This document shows, piece by piece, positions 33,802-39,492 of a stretch of DNA of 39,492 nucleotides. The DNA is taken from positions 1-39,492 of the forward strand of contig NZ_JAOPXI010000087.1 of the NCBI RefSeq assembly GCF_025965215.1, written 5' to 3'. The stretch's first letter is position 1; each line of letters opens with the position of its first letter. This DNA comes from Marmoricola sp. (GTDB taxonomy: Bacteria; Actinomycetota; Actinomycetes; Propionibacteriales; Nocardioidaceae). Both the position numbers and the translations under genes were made by a program. Below the pieces are notes generated by a model. That model was not told the DNA's origin. It did not search any database and saw only the letters and a list, made by a program, of their open reading frames with translations.

Positions 33802-34425
33802 ATGGGCGAAGCAGAACCCCGGAGCCTGGCAGCCATTACCACCGCCGTGGCGGACTGGCCCGACGTCGAGCGCCTCTTCGGCGTCCGCGGCGAACCCTCA
33901 CGCTGCTGGTGCCGGTTCTTCGCCTTGACGGGCAGCGAGTGGTCCGCGTCGACCCCTGGGGAGCGCAAGAGCCAGCGTCGGGACAAGTTCGACGCCGGCC
34001 AGCCGGCGCCCGGAGTTCTGGCCTTCCGCGACGGGAACGCCGTGGGCTGGTGCGCCGTCGAGCCCCGCGGATGCTATCCGAGGATCCTGCGCTCGAAAGT
34101 TCTGACGTCCGCCCCTGATGTGCTCCGGGATACCGGCGGGAACCAGGTGTGGTCCGTCAGTTGTTTCGTCGTCTCCCCCGGCCAGCGCCGGACCGGCGTA
34201 GCGCGGGCACTGCTTGCGGGCGCCGTCGATCACGCCTTCGCCCACGGTGCCAGCGTGGTGGAGGGTTACCCGGTCGATACCGCGCAACGGCCCAAGGCGG
34301 GCCCGGCAGACCTCTATCACGGTACGTTGGGGCTCTTCCTGGCCGCCGGCTTCACGGTGGCCAGCGATGCAGTGCCAGGACGCGCCGTCGTCCGCCTGGC
34401 ATCACTGCCGCCGGCTGGCGTCTAG
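33802..34425 (+). CDS. GNAT-family N-acetyltransferase
   Basis: A 207-residue acetyl-CoA-dependent acetyltransferase. The acetyl-CoA binding motif is VVSPGQRRTGVARALLAGAVDHAFAHGASVVEGYPVD (R-x-x-G-V-A after strand SVSCFVV). The N-terminal part is Cys- and Trp-rich (SRCWCRFFALTGSEW), seen in a subgroup often annotated as GNAT with a YoaP-like N-terminus. Substrate unknown. 24 bases after the LapA-like gene, so possibly the same transcript, and 8 bases from the convergent map stop. Confidence 0.87.
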   Translation: MGEAEPRSLAAITTAVADWPDVERLFGVRGEPSRCWCRFFALTGSEWSASTPGERKSQRRDKFDAGQPAPGVLAFRDGNAVGWCAVEPRGCYPRILRSKVLTSAPDVLRDTGGNQVWSVSCFVVSPGQRRTGVARALLAGAVDHAFAHGASVVEGYPVDTAQRPKAGPADLYHGTLGLFLAAGFTVASDAVPGRAVVRLASLPPAGV

Positions 34426-34433
34426 CACCGGCC

Positions 34434-35201
34434 CTAAGGCAGCGTCAGGATCACGGGCCCGTCCGCGGTGATGGCCACGGTGTGCTCGCTGTGCGCGGCG
34501 CGGCGACCGTTCGCGGAACGGAGAGTCCATTCGTCCTCGTCATGGTAGTAATCGTCCTTGCGGCCGAGAATCAGCATCGGCTCGATGGCGATGACCAGGC
34601 CCTCGGTCAGTTTGATGCCGCGGCCGGGGCGCCCGTCGTTGGGAACGGGCGGCTCGGCGTGCATGGTCCGGCCGATCCCGTGGCCGCCGTGGTCGGCAAG
34701 CAGCCCGTACCCTGCCCGGCGCGCCGCCCCGCCGATCGCGTAGGCGAGATCCCCCATCTTGTTCCCGATCCTTGCCGCGTCGATCCCGCGGGCCAGGGCT
34801 GCGTCCGTGGCGTCGATGAGGGCCTGGTCCACCGGGTCCACGGTCCCCACGATGAAGCTGACGGCGGCATCGCCGCACCAGCCCTCCAGGAACGCGCCGC
34901 AGTCCACGCTCAGCAGGTCCCCGTCCTGCAGCCGGTACCCGTTCGGGATGCCGTGCACGACGGCGTCGTTGACGGATGTGCAGATGACCCCGGGAAACGG
35001 CACTGAGGCCCACCGCGGCCGGTAGTTCAGGAACGCCGGCGTGGCGCCGGCGCCGGCGATGGACGCCGCGGCGACGTCGTCCAGTTCCTTGAGCGAGACG
35101 CCGACGGCGGCGGCCTCCCGGACCCGCCCCAGCGTGTTGGCGACCACCCGGCCCGCCTCGCGCATCAGGGCGATCTCTTCAGGACTCTTGATCATGGACA
35201 T
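34434..35201 (-). CDS. map: methionine aminopeptidase type I
   Basis: Removes the initiator methionine from nascent proteins. The 255-residue enzyme has the five metal ligands: Asp in LSVDCGAF, Asp in WCGDAAVSF, His in GHGIGRTMH, Glu in IAIEPML and Glu in AHSEHTVAI; the conserved His of VVHGIPNGYRL precedes them. No N-terminal zinc-finger extension, so type Ia. ATG 35201 has GGAAGGAA upstream; an internal ATG lies two codons later. Divergent from the AlkD-like gene. Confidence 0.96.
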   Translation of the reverse strand: MSMIKSPEEIALMREAGRVVANTLGRVREAAAVGVSLKELDDVAAASIAGAGATPAFLNYRPRWASVPFPGVICTSVNDAVVHGIPNGYRLQDGDLLSVDCGAFLEGWCGDAAVSFIVGTVDPVDQALIDATDAALARGIDAARIGNKMGDLAYAIGGAARRAGYGLLADHGGHGIGRTMHAEPPVPNDGRPGRGIKLTEGLVIAIEPMLILGRKDDYYHDEDEWTLRSANGRRAAHSEHTVAITADGPVILTLP

Positions 35202-35278
35202 GGGTTTCCTTCCGACGCGGAGCCGCGGCTTGCTGGGTTCAACTCTAAAGCCCGCCGCGGGATGTCTACAGTGGCCTC

Positions 35279-35962
35279 ATGGTCACCACTGAACTGATTG
35301 ACGCGATCCGCGGCCGGCTGCAGGCGGCCGCCGATCCGGGCCGCGCTGCGGGGGCACAGGCCTATATGAAGTCGCAGATGCCCTCCCTGGGCGTGCGGGT
35401 GCCAGAGGTCCGCGGGATCGTCAAGGCCGCGGCCGCGGCCCACCCGCCGGGCAGCCTGGCCGAACTGCAGTCAACGGTGCTCGCGCTGTGGCGGAACGCC
35501 AGTTGCCGTGAGGAACGCTATGCCGCGATCGAACTCACGGGCCTCAAGCTCGCCGCCGGGGAGCTCAGCATGCTGGCACTCTACGAGGAAATCATCCGCA
35601 CCGGAGCCTGGTGGGACCTGGTGGACGGGGTGGCGCACCGGCTGGGCGCCCTCTTGCAGGCGCACCGGGCAGAACTGACGCCGGTGCTGGGGCGCTGGAG
35701 CAGGGACGAGGACTTCTGGGTCCGGCGGGCCGCCATCACGGCACAACTGGGGGCGAAGGCCGCCACTGACACGGCTCTCCTGGCCGCCGTGATCGAGGCC
35801 AACCTCAATGATCCGGAGTTCTTCATCCGCAAGGCGATCGGGTGGGCGCTGCGCCAATATGCCAGGACGGATCCGGCCTGGGTGCGGGCGTTCGTGCAGC
35901 GGCACTGGGACGACCTCAGCCCGCTCTCCCGCAAGGAGGCGCTCAGAAAGCTGGCGGCCTAG
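35279..35962 (+). CDS. DNA alkylation repair protein (AlkD-like, HEAT repeats)
   Basis: A 227-residue all-helical protein of the AlkC/AlkD family; AlkD removes positively charged alkylated bases without flipping them. Typical segments: PSLGVRVPEVRGIVKAA, LWRNASCREERYAAIEL, WWDLVDGVAHRLGALL, RDEDFWVRRAAITAQL and FFIRKAIGWALRQYARTDPAWVRAFV. The WD of WWDLVD and the DEDFWVRR motif are those around the DNA cleft. ATG 35279 directly follows a short gap from the divergent map promoter. Confidence 0.92.
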   Translation: MVTTELIDAIRGRLQAAADPGRAAGAQAYMKSQMPSLGVRVPEVRGIVKAAAAAHPPGSLAELQSTVLALWRNASCREERYAAIELTGLKLAAGELSMLALYEEIIRTGAWWDLVDGVAHRLGALLQAHRAELTPVLGRWSRDEDFWVRRAAITAQLGAKAATDTALLAAVIEANLNDPEFFIRKAIGWALRQYARTDPAWVRAFVQRHWDDLSPLSRKEALRKLAA

Positions 35963-35974
35963 CCAGAACCAGCG

Positions 35975-37600
35975 CTAGATGATCGGCCGAGTGGTGACCG
36001 GCTCGTCCGACTTGCTGAACAACAGCTTGGTCTTCGGGTCCAGGAAGATCAGGTACAGGGCAAACAGCAGAGCGATGATCGCCGCGGCGTTGCGGGCCAG
36101 CGCCAGGGCCAGGCCCAGGTCCGCGGTCTGCAGGTACGGGAAGACGTCCAGCTGATCCGAGATCGCGTACACCATGAAGAAGGACACGATGAAGTAGAGC
36201 GCCTTGACCTGCCAGTCATCGCGGATGCCGGTGACGGCAAAGAGCGGGATGAGCCAGACGATGTACCAGGACTGGATCATCGGGGACAGGAGCACGACGG
36301 CGGCGAACGCCAGGGTGAGCCGGCGCATCAGGCGGTCGTAGTCACCGCGGAAGATCTGCCAGGCGACGATCCCGACGGCGAGGAGCTTGCCGGCGTCGAA
36401 CGCCCACTTGGCCAGTCCCCAGCCGTCGAGTCCGAAGGTGTTGGCGATGGACGCCACGATCAGCCCCATCAGGCCAACGGGCGCGTACCAGATCCAGATG
36501 CTGCCCGGGGCGGACAGCCCGTTGATCCAGCCGAAACCGAAGCCATTGACCCGGCTCATGAGATACAGCAGGGCCATGCTGATGCCAGCCGTGAGGGCCC
36601 AAAAGACGAACTTGCGCGGCCAGCTGGCGCCCTTGCCCGCCCAGAGCAGGCCGATGAACGGCAGGAAGACCACCGTGATCGGCTTGACCGAGATGGACAG
36701 CGTGACCAGCACGATCCCGAGGATCACCCGGCGCGTGGCGCAGTAATAGAGTCCGGCCAGGGCCAGGCCGATCATGAGGGAATCGTTGTGGACGCTGGCG
36801 ATGAAGTTGGTGAGGAACAGCGGGTTGGCTGCCGTCAGCCACAGGGCCCGGTTCGGGTTCACCCCGTGCAGCTCGGCCAGTTTCGGCACGTAGATCACGC
36901 ACAGGACTACGCCCACCAGTGCGGCCACCCGGAACAGCATGATGCTGCCTTCGGGGTGCACGTTGGTGGCCCAGACCACGAACTGTTCGATCCACAGGAA
37001 CAGCTGGCCGTATGGGACGGGGGCCTCGGTCCACATCCTGTCGGCGCCCAGCTGGAAGTAGTTGGACAATGCCGAAATGCCGTTTTCGTAGGGGTTGAAG
37101 CCCTCCACCATGAGCCGGCCCTGGCCAATGTACGCGTAGACATCGCGGCTGAACAGCGGCACGGAAAACATCAGCGGCAGGCCCCAGGCCGCCGTCGCCT
37201 GGAGGGTGGCCTTGCGGGCCCCGGCTCCCCACACCCGGACTCGTTGGCCGAGCCGCAGCCAGGCGCGGACCAGCAACATGCCGCCAAAGGCCAGCAGGAC
37301 AATGGACAGGGCGACGCCCAAGGGCTCGGTGCGCATCCAGATGAACAGCGGTACACGGCGAAGCTCGGAGGCGGGGGCGAGCCAGCCGACGCCCATCGAA
37401 CCGATCGTCATGGACAGCGATCCGAGGAACCCGGCAAGGATCGGGGACCGGGGGTTGTCGACGTCGCCTACGGCACCGTCTCCCAGCGGGGTGAACTCAG
37501 CCGGGCTGAGCGCAGACCGGCCGGACGCAGAGGGGCGGGCGGTGGACGTGCGGGACATACCGGCAGCCGTTTCCCCCGCCGCAGGCACAGGCGCCGTCAT
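35975..37600 (-). CDS. mptB: polyprenol-phosphate-mannose-dependent alpha-1,6-mannosyltransferase MptB-like
   Basis: GT-C fold membrane glycosyltransferase which extends the alpha-1,6-mannan backbone of lipomannan from decaprenyl-phosphate-mannose on the outer face of the membrane. About 12 membrane helices follow a 50-residue polar N-terminus. The first outer loop holds SRDVYAYIGQGRLMVEGFNPYENG, which contains the acidic GT-C motif, and PVPYGQLFLWIE is typical of MptB. The start is uncertain: ATG 37600 (MTAPVPAAGETA) is used, while GTG 37684 would add 28 non-homologous-looking residues. Convergent with the AlkD-like gene, divergent from orn. Confidence 0.88.
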   Translation of the reverse strand: MTAPVPAAGETAAGMSRTSTARPSASGRSALSPAEFTPLGDGAVGDVDNPRSPILAGFLGSLSMTIGSMGVGWLAPASELRRVPLFIWMRTEPLGVALSIVLLAFGGMLLVRAWLRLGQRVRVWGAGARKATLQATAAWGLPLMFSVPLFSRDVYAYIGQGRLMVEGFNPYENGISALSNYFQLGADRMWTEAPVPYGQLFLWIEQFVVWATNVHPEGSIMLFRVAALVGVVLCVIYVPKLAELHGVNPNRALWLTAANPLFLTNFIASVHNDSLMIGLALAGLYYCATRRVILGIVLVTLSISVKPITVVFLPFIGLLWAGKGASWPRKFVFWALTAGISMALLYLMSRVNGFGFGWINGLSAPGSIWIWYAPVGLMGLIVASIANTFGLDGWGLAKWAFDAGKLLAVGIVAWQIFRGDYDRLMRRLTLAFAAVVLLSPMIQSWYIVWLIPLFAVTGIRDDWQVKALYFIVSFFMVYAISDQLDVFPYLQTADLGLALALARNAAAIIALLFALYLIFLDPKTKLLFSKSDEPVTTRPII

Positions 37601-37774
37601 GTCAGGATCGTCCAATCTGTTGGGGCCATATTTGCGCCCACAGCCGGCCGCATTGTATTGTTCGGCCCGGGGCACCGCGTTCACGAATTAAGTTGACGAA
37701 ATAATTCGACGGCCGCGTATCCGAAATCCTAGCACCGGACGGCTCCGTGGCGTCGGAACGGTTAGGCTGGGCGG

Positions 37775-38407
37775 GTGCCTATTACTAACGAACGCATCGT
37801 CTGGATCGACTGCGAAATGACCGGCCTGGACACCAAGAATGACGCCCTCATCGAGGTGGCCGCCCTGGTGACCGATTCGGAGCTCAACATCCTCGGTGAC
37901 GGCGTCGACGTCGTGATCAAGCCCGACGACGCCGCGCTGGCCCAGATGAGCGACTTTGTCCGCGACATGCACACTCGGTCCGGCCTCCTTGAAGAGCTCC
38001 CGCACGGCAAGACCATGGCCGAGGCGCAGACAGCGGTGCTCGACTACATCAAGAAATGGGTGCCGGACCCCAGGAAGGCCCCGCTCGGCGGAAACTCCGT
38101 GGGCACCGACCGCGTGTTCCTTGTCCGCGACATGCCCGAGGTGGTGGAGCACCTGCACTACCGGGTCATCGATGTGAGCACCATCAAGGAGCTCTCCCGC
38201 CGCTGGTTCGCCCGGGCCTACTTCCAGTCCCCCGCCAAGCTGGGCGGACACCGCGCCCTCGGCGACATCAAGGACTCGATCGACGAACTCCGGTATTACC
38301 GCGAGGCCGTGTTTGTCCCCGCCCCCGGACCGGACAGTGCCACGGCCCAGCGGATCGCCAAGCGTGTCATGGGCGGCGACGCAGCCGCACCCGCCCCGGC
38401 GGAGTAG
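37775..38407 (+). CDS. orn: oligoribonuclease
   Basis: DEDDh 3'-5' exonuclease that finishes RNA decay by degrading di- to pentanucleotides, including pGpG. All acidic residues are visible: Asp and Glu in WIDCEMTGLD, Asp in GNSVGTDRVFL and the His/Asp in HRALGDIKDSIDELRYY. GTG 37775 (MPITNERIVWID as translated) follows a GGCTGGGCGG purine-rich stretch. The 210-residue protein ends in an Ala/Pro-rich tail normal for Micrococcaceae. Confidence 0.96.
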   Translation: MPITNERIVWIDCEMTGLDTKNDALIEVAALVTDSELNILGDGVDVVIKPDDAALAQMSDFVRDMHTRSGLLEELPHGKTMAEAQTAVLDYIKKWVPDPRKAPLGGNSVGTDRVFLVRDMPEVVEHLHYRVIDVSTIKELSRRWFARAYFQSPAKLGGHRALGDIKDSIDELRYYREAVFVPAPGPDSATAQRIAKRVMGGDAAAPAPAE

Positions 38408-38598
38408 CGGCACGCCGCAGGTACCCGCATGCGATTCACCGCCGCAAGGACGTGGCGCAGGAAAGTAATCTGCGCCACGTTTCGCGGAAATTTTGATGAA
38501 AATCGCAAAAGTGGCAAAACCATCCCCAAACAGCAGGTAAGCTATTTGTCGTTGCCTTTCCAGTCAGCCGGTTCGCCGGAGGGCCTGATACGGCACAT

Positions 38599-38672
38599 GG
38601 TGGGCGTAGCTCAGTTGGCAGAGCGCCTGGTTGTGGTCCAGGAGGTCGCGGGTTCAACCCCCGTCGCTCACC
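38599..38672 (+). tRNA. tRNA-His(GTG)
   Basis: Acceptor GTGGGCG (38600-38606) pairs with CGCTCAC (38665-38671) with one G-T pair, plus the extra G at 38599 facing C38672, a mark of tRNA-His. The anticodon stem CCTGG/CCAGG encloses TTGTGGT (anticodon GTG); the T-loop is TTCAACC. The 191 bases between orn and this gene are AT-richer and hold no gene I can see, presumably its promoter. Confidence 0.95.
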
Positions 38673-38708
38673 CTCATGAAGGACGGCAGTGATTGTCCGA
38701 CCTTTCCC

Positions 38709-38740
38709 AAAGGCCGCACCGGATATCCGGTGCGGCCTTT
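38709..38740 (+). terminator. terminator after tRNA-His, 32-bp perfect palindrome
   Basis: AAAGGCCGCACCGGAT is followed directly by its reverse complement, making a 32-bp perfect palindrome with no separate loop, then GTTGTCTGTG. In RNA it would fold as a long GC-rich hairpin with A/U flanks, 36 bases after the tRNA. Confidence 0.88.
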
Positions 38741-38882
38741 GTTGTCTGTGCTGAGTTTTTTGTCTGTGCCTTTGCCGGTGTCCGTTTCAGTGCTGGTGTT
38801 GTATCGCCGCTGTACGGGCCGGCCATGGAGGGCTCGGAGTACGGCGCAGTTGTCCCGGGATCTGTCATTGGAAGGAAACGCA

Positions 38883-39492
38883 GTGAAGCGCACGCTCTTT
38901 GAAGAAGACCACGAGATGTTCCGTGAGATGGCCGCCGAGTTCAACGTGCGCGCCATTGCCCCGTACTACGCCCAGTGGGACGAAGAGCACATGATGTCCC
39001 GGGACCTGTGGTCGGCGGCCGGCGAGCAGGGCCTGCTGGGCCTCTCCGTGCCGGAGGAGTTCGGCGTCATGGGAATGTCCGACTACCGCTTCCGGGCCGT
39101 GCTGGACGAAGAATTCGCCAAGAGCAACCACCTCGCGGTCGGCCTGGCGTTCCACCTTCACGACGACATGGTCCTCCCCCACCTGCTGGCCTACGGCTCC
39201 GATGACCTGAAGGGCCGCTGGCTGCCGGGCATGGTTTCCGGCGAAATCGTGACCTCCGTCGCCTGGACGGAGCCCGGCGCCGGCTCGGATCTGCGCGGCA
39301 TCCGCACCAAAGCCGTGCGCGACGGCGACGACTGGCTGATCAGCGGCCAGAAGACCTTTATCGGAAACGGCATCTCCGGCGACGCGTCCCTGGTCCTGGC
39401 CCGGACCGACGGCAGCACCGGGCGGGGAAAGCACGACTCCTTCTCCCTCTTTCTGGTCCGCAAGGGCGAGGGATACAACACCGGCAGGCAGC
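38883..39492 (+). CDS. acyl-CoA dehydrogenase (partial, C-terminus outside window)
   Basis: FAD enzyme that introduces the alpha-beta double bond in acyl-CoA at the start of beta-oxidation. GTG 38883, with GGAAGGA eight bases upstream, opens a frame that stays open to the right edge (203 residues). The N-terminal helical domain reads FEEDHEMFREMAAEFNVRAIAPYYAQWDEE, then LLGLSVPEEFGVMGMSDYR and the FAD-binding VAWTEPGAGSDLRGIRT and ISGQKTFIGNGISGD. The catalytic Glu lies beyond the window. It starts about 140 bases after the tRNA-His terminator, so has its own promoter. Confidence 0.94.
   Translation, partial: MKRTLFEEDHEMFREMAAEFNVRAIAPYYAQWDEEHMMSRDLWSAAGEQGLLGLSVPEEFGVMGMSDYRFRAVLDEEFAKSNHLAVGLAFHLHDDMVLPHLLAYGSDDLKGRWLPGMVSGEIVTSVAWTEPGAGSDLRGIRTKAVRDGDDWLISGQKTFIGNGISGDASLVLARTDGSTGRGKHDSFSLFLVRKGEGYNTGRQ

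Overview
The window reads as high-GC actinobacterial DNA of two different flavours. From 1 to roughly 28.9 kb the codon use and gene content suggest a Nocardioides-like actinobacterium (Propionibacteriales): GTG starts, very G/C-rich third positions, CGTACG-rich coding sequence and F420/mycothiol-type genes. Its conserved genes are those of the Mycobacterium tuberculosis clpP2-clpP1-tig-nei-rpiB-Rv2466c-pepN-glbO-thioesterase-ettA neighbourhood. From inside ettA to the end, codon use shifts (many GAA glutamates, more A/T third bases) and the genes (DUF6993-like protein, ssb, corA, lapA-like, map, mptB, orn, acyl-CoA dehydrogenase) look like Arthrobacter/Micrococcaceae. ettA-ssb is a conserved pair in both lineages, so the window is either a chimeric contig joined in ettA or a recombinant. 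I cannot decide which from sequence alone.

Layout. 1-4.4 kb: ClpP protease subunits, an SRPBCC protein with a lipase-like hydrolase, trigger factor, then tRNA-Pro and tRNA-Gly. 4.6-9.3 kb: a luciferase-like monooxygenase coupled to a membrane protein behind a palindromic operator, a SpoIIE-type phosphatase, a Nei-type DNA glycosylase and RpiB. 9.4-14.3 kb: HdeD-like and YrdB-like membrane proteins, an HSL-type esterase, metG, and a mycothiol-dependent-reductase (Rv2466c-like) gene whose 3' end is present in three tandem copies 92 bp apart.

14.4-19.9 kb is the most interesting part. Between the Rv2466c-like gene and pepN, which are neighbours in M. tuberculosis, sits an apparent insert. It holds a very small peptide gene with a double-glycine motif and a hydrophobic tail, a SurA/parvulin-like protein, a 928-residue exporter fusing a cyclic-nucleotide-binding-like domain, a C39 leader peptidase and an ABC transporter, and convergently a secreted CHAP amidase with Ig-like repeats. 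This looks like a bacteriocin/RiPP-like peptide export system. I recognise no published system with exactly this make-up.

20-28.5 kb: pepN, DUF5130 and membrane proteins, an MscS channel, a truncated haemoglobin preceded by a repeat-built small ORF, a divergent thioesterase/thiolase pair flanking a palindromic operator, and a divergent YceI/MarR pair with its own operator. 28.6-39.5 kb: ettA, then the Arthrobacter-like block with tRNA-Arg and tRNA-His and a truncated acyl-CoA dehydrogenase at the edge.
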